A stretch of 64,000 nucleotides of DNA, taken from assembly GCA_026261815.1 (NCBI GenBank), contig JAMPIT010000701.1, positions 1 through 64,000 of the forward strand, in the 5' to 3' direction. Below, in pieces: positions 37,938 to 48,689 of the stretch (positions within the stretch are counted from its first letter, which is position 1; every line of letters begins with the position of its first letter). The translations under genes were made by a program, and so were the position numbers. The notes beneath the pieces were generated by a model. It was not told the origin of the DNA. It saw only the letters and a program-made list of their open reading frames with translations, and made no database searches. The stretch is from Monarcha castaneiventris obscurior (taxonomy: Eukaryota; Chordata; Aves; Passeriformes; Monarchidae).

Positions 37938-40650
37938 TTATCCAGTCGCAGCTCTGGTTGTGGGATGGCAGGCCAGTGTCTGCGGTGAAGATTTACATCG
38001 TCTTTGTCTCCAGGCTGCGCTTCTTTGGTCCTTGGGTTGTTCTGCATCACCTCCAGGCACGGCTGTGTCTTCAGGAGCATTGTTAGCTGGGCCGATGTAG
38101 GGCTTTATGTTCTTGCCTGGAAGCCATCTTGGGCCAGAAGGTGTTGACACACAGGCATACCCCCTCCCCCAGGTTATTAAGGGAAAAGGGCCCAGTATTT
38201 GTTGGCTCTCAGGGTCTTTGATCAGCACCGGTGGCTTTTCATCGAGCTTAGCTCGGGCCGAATTGGAGAAATGCCGGAACACAGGGGGGTTTGGCTCTGT
38301 GGACGAGCAGTTTAGAAAATTTATCGTGAAAAGGGCTTTACAGAGCCTCTCAATAGGAGAACGGGTCTCTGTTCCTCCTCTCTGCTGATCGAGGACCTGC
38401 TTAATGGTGCTATGGGCTCTTTCAACAATTGACTGTCCTGTAGGGGAGTGTGGTATGCCTGTGCTGTGCTTCACCCCCCACCGATTGAAGAAATCCCTGA
38501 GTTTGTGGGAAGTATAGGCAGGGCCATTGTCCGTTTTAATTTGTTCTGGGATGCCCAAGGTGGCAAATGCCAGGAGGAAATGCCTTGTGACATCTTTGGC
38601 CTTTTCTCCTGCGTGAGCCGAAGCAAACATTGCTCCTGAAAATGTGTCAATGGACAAGTGTATGTATTTTTGCCTGCCAAATGCCGGATAGTGGGTCACA
38701 TCTGTCTGCCACAACTGGCAGCTGTTGAGTCCTCAGGGGTAAACCCCGGAGCCCAACGATGGAACTTGGTGCTGCTGGCAGTTGGGGCATGTGGCCACTA
38801 TCGCCCTCGCCTGATCCCGCGGTAGGTGGAACATGCGCATGAGGGCTGGCACATTCTGATGGTAAAAGCTGTGGCTCATTTTAGCCTGTGCAAAGATGTC
38901 AGGTATGTTAGCAGCTTGCACAGGCATGACCAGGGCATCTGCTTTTCTGTTGCCCTCTGCAATGGGCCCTGGGAGGTCAGTGTGTGACCTCACATGCATT
39001 ATATGAAATGGTTGCTTTCGATGAGAGAGGAGGTAGATTAACTTTGAAAGCAACTTGTGTAAATTTGAGTTTGACACCTCTTTTAGCAAGGAATGTTCTG
39101 CTCTAGCAACTATGCCTGCCACGTATGCTGAATCAGTGACCAGATTAATTGGCTCTTTGAATCTCTCAAAAGCCCTAACAATAGCTGATAATTCTGCGAT
39201 CTGAGAGGATCCTTCAACGATTTGGACATCAGATTCCCACTTTTGCGTTTTTGAATCTTTCCATGTCATCACTGACTTATGTGATCCCCCCGAACCATCT
39301 GTGAAAATGGTTAGGGCCTTTAGAGGTGTTTGACTTTGGAGTGATTTTGGGGCCAAATGGAAAGCTGAATTGAACAGTTTATGACTGGGTTGATGAATGG
39401 AAACTTGGCCTGTGTAGCTGTCAAGGGCAAACTGGAGGTGCTCATTGTGCTGGAGCAAATGGTCCAGAACCCCAGTGGTTGGTGGGAGGTAAATGCATGC
39501 GAAATCACACCCCGCAAGGGTGCAGAGGCATGCCCTAGCTTTTAAAATGAGCTGAGCCATCAGCTCTTGAGGTGTTGTAATGGTCTTAATAGGCTGATGG
39601 TGTAAGAAGACCCACTCGATGATGAGGAGTGGATCTTTTTGTGCAGTGTCCCACTGAAAAATTAACGCATTGAACCCGGGTGACTTACCCAGGATGATGG
39701 GCTGGAATGTGAGAGTGGGGTCAGTCCTATGCGCCTGCCAGGAAGATAGTGCTTCCTGGACTTTCATGATGGATTCCTGGGCTTCGGGAGTGATGGCACG
39801 GGGTGAGTCGAGGTCGTCGCTGCCTCGGAGGAGATTGAAGAGCGGTGCGAGGTCCTCTGTCGTGATCCCCAGCCATGGACGCACCCAATTGATGGACCCG
39901 CAGAGCTGATGGAGGTCGCAGAGGGCCTTTGGGTTATCTTTGATGGAGAGATGCTGGGGTACAACGGTCCGCTCACCGATCCGGAGTCCCAGGTAGGTCC
40001 AAGGACAGGTTCGCTGGATCTTGCCTTCGCGGATTTCAAATCCGGCATCTTCAATCGCCTTTATTGTCCTAGCTAGAACAGTGTCCAAATAGGACTGATC
40101 TCAGGAACAAACCAGTACATTGTCCGTGTAATGCAGGATGATGGCATCTGGAAAAGTCTTTCTGATGGGGAGAGCATGTGGGCCACGTACCACTGGCAGA
40201 TTGAAGGCAAGTTTTTCATTCCCTGAGGGAGGACTCACCAGTGGTACCTTTTCAGAGGGGCCTGCCTATTTAGAGATGGGACTGAGAAGGCAAACCGGGG
40301 TGCATCTCGAGGATGGAGGAGGATGTTAAAAAAGCAGTCTTTGATATCGATGACTGCGAGTCTCCATTCACGTGGCAGCATGGAGGGTGAAGGCAGGCCA
40401 GGCTGCAAGGGGCCTATATCTTTGATAACTTCATTTAGTTTCCGAAGATCATGGAGCAATCTCCATCTGTCTTTGCCAGGTTTTTTAATAACAAAGACAA
40501 GAGAGTTCCAAGGGCTGTTGGTTGGTATTATATTGCCTTTGGAAAGTTGCTCTTCCACAGGGACTTCTAAAGTGCGCAGCTTTTCAGCTGATAAGGAACA
40601 CTGATTGATCCACACGTGGCTATTGGTTTTCCACGTCAACGGTGGGGTGG
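37938..40650 (-). pseudogene. ERVK-like pol: RT, RNase H, integrase (defective)
   Basis: Fingers/palm of reverse transcriptase lie at 40639-40235 (LHDLRKLNEV, GPLQPGLPSPSMLP, IDIKDCFFNI). A stop near 40232 and a frameshift follow. The site corresponding to YMDD reads YTDN (about 40118-40135), so the catalytic pair is damaged. The 40088-38733 stretch holds thumb/connection, RNase H (IFTDGSG, SSQIAELSA, VTDSAYVAG, HVRSHTDLPGP) and the integrase HHCC zinc-binding region (CPNC near 38785). A single stop follows. The 38714-37938 stretch holds the integrase core with all three DDE residues in sight (QTDVTH, TDNGPAY, QSIVERAH) and a WLPGKNIKPY-like C-terminus. Comparison with the betaretrovirus pol family supports the call; no active enzyme is expected. 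Confidence 0.87.
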
Positions 40651-40671
40651 CGCGCTCTTCAGTGGTCCCAA

Positions 40672-40980
40672 CTAAAAATCCTGAGGTGGCTTAGGGATTT
40701 CTAGTCTAGCTTCCCACTGAGACAACAGGTCCCTGCCCCACAGGGTAATACCTGACCTGACCACAAAGTGCCTGATGGTGGCAACCTGACCTTCGGGTCC
40801 CTCCACGATGATATTATCTTTGCTGTGCATGGAGACTGCAGCACCTCCAACTCCCGAAATGACTCCGTTGGCTGGAGTCAACTTCCAGTCTCATGGCCAC
40901 TCGGAGCGGGCTATAATGGTGACATCAGCTCCTGTGTCTGCCATACCTGGAAGATAGAACTTAGAACCTCTATTAAACAT
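40672..40980 (-). pseudogene. ERVK-like protease
   Basis: A retroviral aspartic protease region. The active-site signature ADTGADVTII is intact (about 40941-40912) and the C-terminal GRDLL is present. A TGA at 40891-40893 interrupts the frame shortly after the active site. It follows the gag frame directly, with overlapping ends. Confidence 0.8.
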
Positions 40981-43482
40981 TAAGCAGACCACACTCTATC
41001 ATAGGTTTATCTGGGCCCACAACTTCAACCCAACATGCCACCAGGTTCTCTGGGATCCAGTCTCTATGATGTGGTAGCAGAAAGAACTCTGCAATAGCCA
41101 CTCCTTTGTATAAAAACCAAAGGGGCTTATTGCATGAAACAGTCACAAAAACTTCGTCTTGAGGGCCAACGGTTTGGACTTCTGGGGTAACATAAAGTTC
41201 GTCTGGCCCATAAAGTCCATTTCCTGTAATTAAAATGTCTCTTGGGCCGTCCGGGGGCCCAAATATTCCTGTGGGGATATTATACATGCCCTCATTATCA
41301 AACTGAATAGAAAGGGCACTCACCAGCTGCTGTTGGGTGCCCACCTGGACCTGTTGGGATGCCTCGGAGACATGAAGCTCGTGGTCTGCATAGGCGTAGT
41401 CAGGAATTATTTCTGAATAGGAATTATTTCTCGGAATAGCAGGCAAGGCAGGGCAAGGCGACTTAACATTTGATATCGTAGCGCCCTGAAGCACAGCGCT
41501 TGGCTCCCCAGTTTTTGAGTGGCGTTGGTGATGGAATTGACAGATTGGACAGTTCGATTGTGTGCATCCCACCGGTCGATGAAAGTCCTTGGCTACCCGA
41601 TATTCCTGGCAGTCTTTAAGAAAATGTTCAAACTCCCCACAATTAAAGCATCTTTGCTGTTCTTTGGATGATGCCACCAAGGCTTCAGCCACCCCTTTTG
41701 AAACTGCTACTGCTATCATGTGTTCTGTGGATGTTAGTTTGGTACAGGCTTCAATCATCTGATCTATTGTGGGCTCAGGATCGAGAGGCAAGGCCCTTAG
41801 AATTTTTTTACAGTCTGGATTTGAATTGGCTATTTCCAAATTTCGTAAAATCTCTTTGCGGGCTTCTGCATTCTCGACGTGCCTTTCAACAGAGCTCTTT
41901 AAATGGTCTATAAATTTAATAAAAGACTCCTCTATACCTTGTCTAACATCCAAAAAGTTCAAAGTGGGGGTGGCATCATCTGGGGTTTGAAGCAGGGCTG
42001 CCTCTGCTGCCTTTTTAACATCTCCGAGGACAGCCTCAGGTATGTCTTGGGCTTGGTCTTGGGGCCGCTCAAAGTCACCCTCTCAACATAGATGTTCAAT
42101 AGTTAAATGAGCCTTAGTGCGGTCTCCTTGAGATTTTTGTAGGAGCCCTTTTAACTGTTTTTTCCATGTTCTTTCCCACAGCATATTCTCCGTGGGAGAG
42201 AGCAGGCATGATACAATATTTTTGATATCGTGAGGCACTAGGGTGAGAGTGGAGAGAGAAACCTGGAGCAGGTTTTTAAAGGAGGGTGACCCTTGCCCAT
42301 AGTCCTTGCTGGCTTTGCACAACTCCTTTAACAGCTGGTAAGGTATGGGTTCCCAGTTGGCATTCCTGCCTCCTCTTGTATAAGTGACTGGGGCAGCGAA
42401 TGGCATAATCTTATTTGCTATGTCCCAATTGCCATCTCTGGCAGCCCGTTTTATCACTTTAGCCCAATAATCCCTAGATTCAGCGACTGAATCTGAGGAA
42501 TCGCTGCTCTCCTCTTCTGAACTGGAGGCAGAGAGCCTGGCAGGGGTGCACGGCTTGCGGCGAGCCGGGGTGACCCGGTGCATTGCAGCCGGGACGGCGT
42601 TTCTCTGGCTTCCCTCCCACCCAAGCTCGGTTTTAGCAGCGTGGGAGTCTGGGGTAGGTTGGGTTTCACAGGCAGGGCCAGCGATGGAGGGTACAGGGAC
42701 ACAGGAGGGAGCTGCAGGAGCAGGGGCTAGCAGGGGTGTCCCGGGGGAGAGAGGCGGACCTGACGCAAACACACGAGCAGGAGCCGGCGCCGGAGGGAAA
42801 GGGGGGTAGTGGGGGCTGGGTGCTGTAACGCGATCAGGCGGGAGAGCAGGGGAGCTGGGCCCAGGCAAAAAGCCCACCAGTGCCAGTATGTGGCTTTTGT
42901 CCTGTTGGGGGTGGGGGGGAGAAGTGGCAGAATTGAAAGTGAGAGCAGCAGCTGGCTTTGTAAGATCGGCCACGCTGCCGTCGTCTTGGAGCAAATTTAA
43001 AGTGGGAAAAACTGGGGAATTTGGTTCGGGAAAGAGGTTTTGGGTAGGACCAGGGACGCCTTGGCCTTCCCCACCCCTGGCAGGGGACAAAGGAGACAGA
43101 GAAAAGGCAGGTAGACGGTGGCAAACCTGTACAGTGGGGCAGAGTCCTTCTCTCGATCCCCCTTGAATCAGGGTAGAGGAAACAGGGATGCAGGGAGATG
43201 GGAGCAGATGGGGGGTTTTTTCCGAACTGTTTCTAACATTTTTAAGAGCTTTTTAACTAGCTGGTAGAACAAATAAATTTTTCCCAACAGAAACAGGCAA
43301 GGGACAAGCCATTTTAAATTCCCTTTAAAGTTGTTAAGCAACAAAGTAAGAAAACATATTAAATCGTCCCTTGAAAAACGAAAATTCCCACAAATAAGGG
43401 TTTTTAGAACTTGGGGAAAGTCTTGCCATAGGAGCTGGAGTATTTCACCATCCATCTCCCTCTCCTCCCAGCCCTGAGGCAA
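40973..43482 (-). pseudogene. ERVK-like gag with fused dUTPase-like segment
   Basis: The structural polyprotein of the provirus, broken. A matrix-like N-terminal stretch (43482-43168) is in another frame from the main frame, which starts near 43090. A Pro- and Ala-rich linker is followed by capsid (WEPIPYQLLKEL near 42350). A stop lies at 42083-42085, then the same frame resumes with the capsid C-terminus (VRQGIEESFIKFIDHL) and a zinc knuckle (CFNCGEFEHFLKDC near 41640); a second Cys/His cluster follows. The last 130 residues resemble the trimeric dUTPase fold (IPTGIFGP..., IAEFFLLP) but the usual catalytic GRSS motif is absent. In typical betaretroviruses dUTPase lies in the pro frame; here it is continuous with nucleocapsid. 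The dUTPase assignment is an inference. Confidence 0.8.
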
Positions 43483-43730
43483 AAGAGAAAAATAAAAGGA
43501 TAAGAGGTGACCCGCATCTCACCAGAGGGTCAAATAATGTTCTCGGGATGGTCCAGTCAGCTGCAGACCGGTCTCCTCTTCTAAGGAAATTATCCATCTC
43601 CCTCTCTAAAACTTCTGATAGAACTCAGAGGCTTTTTCGAGGGAATTGGCAGATCCAAATGCGGCTTGAATCCAGACACTCTGGAGATGCTGTCATGGAG
43701 GTCCGAGGGAGTCCACGTTTGGGTGCCATG

Positions 43731-44114
43731 TATTACCAAGTCCGTTACGGTTTTGTGGGCTCAGATGCATGAACACACAGACACAGAGATTACTTCAGTA
43801 ATATGAATCCGACGGCAAGGAGCTGAGAAGGGTCCTTGCATAGAGTTCCACAGAGAGCAGTTTATTGTTACAACTCTTGAAGAGTTCCAGAGGCAAATGA
43901 CCCTGAACACGTGATAAATCGATCTTAAGTACAGGGGAGTGGCTAACAGCAAGAGCCAACCAGGGAATCAGAACTGGGGTATATCACCACCCCCAAACAG
44001 GCATCCTGGGAGAGGCTTCCTTCCTTCATCATGACCAACAGATATTTGGCACCAGAGACTGTCTTACCAAGAACACTCTCTGTCTCTTATACCACAGGTT
44101 AATCACCCACCACA
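43731..44114 (-). repeat. 5' LTR of the ERVK-like provirus
   Basis: A 384-base LTR homologous to 37090-37467. Just inside it (43713-43729, minus strand) is TGGCACCCAAACGTGGA, close to the tRNA-Lys primer-binding site of betaretroviruses. Confidence 0.85.
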
Positions 44115-44793
44115 CAGGTGGCCAGAGCCTGCCTTCCCTTGGGTGTGCACAGGGGCAAGAGGGCCCTTGCTCATTTCTCACTGCAGCCTGTCCTGCCTGC
44201 AGTGCCCTCTGGGATGGGTCTGGCTGGACTGGAGAGCTGTTGCCTTCCCTGGCACTGGGAAGGGCCTCACAGGGCTCCTGAGACCATGAGCCTCCAGCAA
44301 AGACTTCTGAGGACAATGGGACTCACCTGAGATGCGCACAGTAGTTTTCTTCTCCACCTGCAGCAGGGGGTTCAGGATTTGACAAGTGACTTTTCCCACT
44401 TGCTCTCCTGTAACTGTGACTCGACTCTGCACATTGAAGAGTTTCTCACTGTCCTTTCCAAATGAAATAATTTTATGATTCTATGATTCTTTGCTATTTT
44501 GTATCTGTGAATCCAAGCTGACCAGCTCCTCCTGATGTTATCAATACTCGCATACAAATGGTGCCCACTGTCCATCTGGGGGGAACTGGCAGCCCAGAAT
44601 ATCTCCGTAGCCCAGCTAAGAAGTCCCAAGGGGGAGGGCCCCATTCCCCTCAGTCCCACAGCCAGGGATGCTGAGCACTTAGATGTCTCTCAGGTGGGCT
44701 CACCCCTCCCCAGCAGGGATTACTGCAGCTTGCCAGCCCCACGCGGGTCAGGACAGGGCTCAGGCTGGGCATGGATCTTGCAGAGCATCTCTT
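44115..44793 (-). pseudogene. inverted partial duplicate of the butyrophilin-like gene
   Basis: Read on the minus strand, this matches 59888-61534: the intron after the IgV exon, then the last third of the IgC-like exon (about 44455-44330, ending CGCATCTCAG|GTGAGT) and the following intron. About 900 bases of the source, including most of the CR1 fragment at 60211-60440 and the start of the IgC exon, are missing near 44456. There are no signal-peptide, IgV or transmembrane exons, so it is not functional. Confidence 0.85.
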
Positions 44794-46300
44794 GGCACAG
44801 GAACTCCCCCAGGCTCTTTGCAGCTTTACCATGCTGTTCCTGCCTGCTCCATTTCACCACAAAATGCAACTGCCTTTGGATCCAGTGCAGTGCAGGCTCT
44901 GAGTCTCCTGGAACATTCAGGTTTAGAGCTTGACTAAACTTGAAAAGTTGCCTAAGCTTGAAAGTTTTAGGCTTCCTTGCCTAAAACTATGAGGGCAGCC
45001 ATGACCATCATGGGGCTGGTGAGATCACCAGTTTGTGGGTTCCCTCTTGGGTGGTAGCACATGGGTTGAATTTTCTTGGCTCCTTACAGGTCTCTCGGTG
45101 ACTCAGAAATAAAATATCACATTAAACAAAAGGCAGGTGACGTAGCCCACAAGCTTCTGGGAGCTGGCACAAGAGATGCTCTCTCCCATTTCCTCCACTC
45201 AGCTTCTCCAATCTCCAGCTGTCAATTTTCCAGACAGAATGAAAGTGCTGATCTTACTCCTGATCCTATGGAAAGGCATTCGTGGGAATCCAAAGTGCAG
45301 AGAGTGTTTCTCTGCCTGTTTTGAAGGATTCAACCCCCCTGGACAATACTGTTTTTGACTTTTATCCATGGACAAAACTGCCTACACTCTGGGAAGAACT
45401 AGAATCTACATTGGTGTCAACTAGGTGACAGAATATTATGTAAGAATGTCACAGGGTGAAGAATTTAGAGGTTTTAGGTTTGTTTATGTAGTAAATAGAT
45501 AAATAGTGAGGTTTCCAAAATGGTGGATGTTTACATCATTTTAGACTTCGTGCTCTTTCTTCCAGACCTGCATTTTCTGCAGTAGAAGTAGCTTAGTATG
45601 ATTGCGTAGAATATGCTGCAGTTCCTGTCTTTGTCACAAGGTGATTTACTGGACATTGGTGGAAAAGTAAAAATATCTGTCATTTCAAACTTCTATTGGG
45701 GAAAATGCCTTTAAAAGAGCTGCAAAATCTTGATACTGGGACACTTGGCAGCTTTTCTCTGCTCTCGCTATGTTCCTTGTAACCTTGTAGCTGATAAGAA
45801 CTTAATAAACAACTATCTAAGAGCAAAGAAAGCTGAAGGTCCAGTTCGTCTCTTAAGACTCCTGGCAAGGACTCTAACAAATCTCCCCCATCCGGGGAGG
45901 TCTAATTAAGGCACAAACTGTGTCAGCATTATAAGCTGTTTTTACATGAAGTAAGCAGAGAATCCTATAATCAGAAGCAGGGAGACCCTGCATCCAGCCA
46001 GGAGAAGGAGAGGGATAAACAGGTTTACTGGAGTGTGTGCATCTGATGGCCTGGCACAGCAGCCTCACCAGAGTACAAAGTTCCAGCAGACACTGGGGCA
46101 CAGGGTACCCCAACATCATCAGGCTACAGTGGGGCAGAACCTGTCTGTATGTCTGGAGTGATGTGGGATCCCAGCAACTGTAATGGAGGCTGGTATCAGC
46201 CTGACTGGGAATGAGTGGCTCAAAGTGCCCCGCTGTTACTGTCCCAGAGGCTCTGTGGATTCTTGGCAAAGGCCATCTAAGGAGAAGGGATTTCAATTTT
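44794..46300. other. intergenic stretch, no clear gene
   Basis: Single-copy-looking, moderately AT-rich sequence. Apart from the small ORF at 45239-45358 I see no exon, repeat family or RNA gene that I can support. Confidence 0.4.
45239..45358 (+). CDS. possible small secreted peptide (39 codons)
   Basis: A 39-codon frame that begins with a strongly hydrophobic, signal-peptide-like segment (MKVLILLLILWKGIRG). It is followed by a 23-residue Cys- and Phe-rich stretch with four cysteines (CREC...ACF...YCF). Length and layout recall small secreted peptides, or alternatively a signal-peptide exon of an unrecognised immune receptor. I do not recognise the family. No splice or expression evidence exists and chance is possible. 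Confidence 0.2.
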   Translation: MKVLILLLILWKGIRGNPKCRECFSACFEGFNPPGQYCF

Positions 46301-46905
46301 CCATAGCAGCTTCTCACAGGACTTGTCCTCCAATGCTTGAATCAGCTTTGTTGCCACCCTTCAAGTACCTCCACATTCTTTTTAAATAGTGGGGCCCAGA
46401 GTTGCACATGAGGTGAGGCTGCAGCAATGCTCAGTGCAGCGGGATCATCATCTCTCTATACTACTGGTTCTGATGTCTTTGATAAAATTTCTGCAGGGCT
46501 GTTCTGTAGCCACCCCTTTCCCAGTCTGTATTTGTCTCTGGCATTACTCTGCCCTAAGCGCAGATGTCAACACTTGTTCTTGTTGAATCTTAAGCCTTTG
46601 ACAATTGCCAAACACTCAAATCCATCCAGACCCCTCTGCAAAGCCTCCTGTCCCTCAGGAAACTCAGCAGCATTTGGTATCATCAGCAAACTTGCTCATG
46701 GTGCTTTCAATTCCTGCACCCAAATCACTGATAAGCACAAGGAACAGGACATACTCTAGGACTGAGCCCGCAGTAACTCATCTGGTGACTGTCCACCAGA
46801 CAGATATAGCTGTATTTTCTACAACCCTTGTAGCCCTGGCAATCAGGCAGTTCTTCATTTAGGGTATGATATACCAGTTTGTCTCACAGCTGGGCACCTT
46901 GTCCA
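46300..46905 (-). repeat. antisense CR1 LINE fragment (RT C-terminal part)
   Basis: On the minus strand this reads the CR1 reverse transcriptase neighbourhood (LISDLGAGIEST, then SKFADD) and the downstream region up to a CEKL-like end. Frameshifted, both ends truncated. Confidence 0.65.
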
Positions 46906-48640
46906 GAAGGCTGATGTCAGGGTCACTATCACTATAACCCAGGAAAGGTTCATCCAGCATCTTTCTGTCATGAGGCAGGTGGCTCATCATAGGATATCAA
47001 ATTAGTTAGAGAGGACTTTCCCAGTATCAAATAATTTCTAGGGCAATGAGAAATATTTCTGACACAGTCTTTGAAGGAAGAAACAGCTGTGAAAAGTGAC
47101 ACTAAGGGGCAAGTTGAGTGGGAATCCAAGAGTACTTTAGATGTCATCCTCTAGAAAAACAGAATTTCTCCTATTTCAAGTTGATTTCTCTAAAGGGTGA
47201 CTGTAAGTCCCAGAAAAACCCAACCTTCATTCCCTAGGTAACCTGTCAACAAAAATATCAGTCTTACAGAACAATGATCCTTGATCTTCAAACAGAGCCA
47301 CACCCCGAGTTAATCCTCTGATGTTTCAGTTTCATTTCAGTTTCATTCTTCAAAATTATTTCCTTAAAGAGCTGATCAAAGTTCACATTTCATCTGTGGA
47401 TTGAAGACGTGGAGATCATTCTTACCTGACAACAGGTAAAATCTAGCTCTTATTCTAAAACAGGGCACATTTTGTAGGTGTTGAGCAGGATCTCTGCTTA
47501 TCTTAAACCTTAAATTGACATTGAAGCTCCATTTGCACCTAATTAGCTACATCACCTACAGAGCCCTCATATAGCAGATGAGATGTGACCTTCAGGAAGC
47601 AAAGTGACTTTTAGGCAAAGAAATGCCACATTTGAACTTCAGGATCTGATTCTTCTGTTCATTTTCCTTCCTTTCTGCAGCTGGAAATTTTTCTGGCAAG
47701 AGGAATAATACCTGTCCCTTAACAGTGCTCACCTTTGCTGACCAAGGCAGGTAAGCAGCTCTCTGTTATTTCTTTCTCTCCTGAACAAGTGATGAATGTG
47801 GTGCTGCTGATGGGGTGGAAAGGAACCACTCTCTTCCCTTCACCCCAGCTGTGCACACATGGCCCAGCAAGCTCTTCCCATTCCCCGTGTCTCCTCAGGC
47901 AAAGGTGGCAAGAAAAGGGGGCATCAGCAGCACAGCTGTTCCCAAGAGGGCTCAGAGAGGAACTGAAAGTTACAGGGAATGGTCATTTGGGGAAAAGCTG
48001 AGAGATGGACTGGCCATCTGGGTCTGGTGTTTGTTTCCCAAGGATAGTTCTGCTGCTGTCCAGGGGGAGGTGGCAGAGCAGGAGAGAAGGGTGGGATTCC
48101 CCCTCTGGAAAGGGCTCTTGGGCCCAGGGTACCCCCTTGGGGCAGGGCCTTGAGGGCAAGTAGGGCTGATGTTAATGCTTGAACTTTATTCTCAGTAAGT
48201 GAGGCTGGTTCCAAGTATGACCACTTGGAACTCTTTCCTGTTTGGAAGATTAAACACTGTGAAACTGCCTTGATTTTATGGTAACTCAGGATGATGATAA
48301 CTCACAGAATAACCAGGGATCAGTTGGTCATATAGAAATATTAGCATGCTTAAAATTTCCCAGTTAGTATCTTGAGTGATTGAGGTTGCCAGTTCATCAG
48401 CAGCAAACCTCAGGTCTTCATGGCATTGTCTTTGTTTACCCATTAAATAATTCATCTCATAATTCCACAGTGTTCAGGGATCTTTGCAGATCTCACAGGT
48501 GTTGCAGAGTCAATGTCATCCTCACTCCATTTTCTCCCCTTCTGGTTTAACACTGATTCCTGCCCTCAGTTAAACTGTGTCCCCATGTGTCTGTTTAGCA
48601 GTGCTGAACATGAAGCTTTGAGGCATGGAGAAACTCTGCC
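46906..48640. other. intergenic stretch, nothing recognised
   Basis: No exon with supported borders, no repeat family I can name and no RNA gene. Short open frames near 47735-48150 lack recognisable domains. Confidence 0.4.
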
Positions 48641-48689
48641 TTTGTGTGTTTGTTTTTTGTTGAGTTTTTTAGACCTATGTTCCCATGGC

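Larger units (their letters stand above)
37090..44114 (-). mobile_element. ERVK-like (betaretrovirus-type) provirus, env-less, defective
   Basis: A 7.0 kb provirus in minus orientation: 5' LTR, tRNA-Lys-type primer-binding site, gag with a dUTPase-like segment, pro, pol, polypurine tract, 3' LTR. Between the end of integrase (37938) and the polypurine tract (37480) only about 460 bases remain, with no env. Stops and frameshifts interrupt gag, pro and pol, so it is not replication-competent. The left flank is the last intron of MROH copy D, the right flank is an inverted butyrophilin-like fragment, and the two 6-base flanks (AGACAG, CAGGTG) do not match. Confidence 0.88.
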
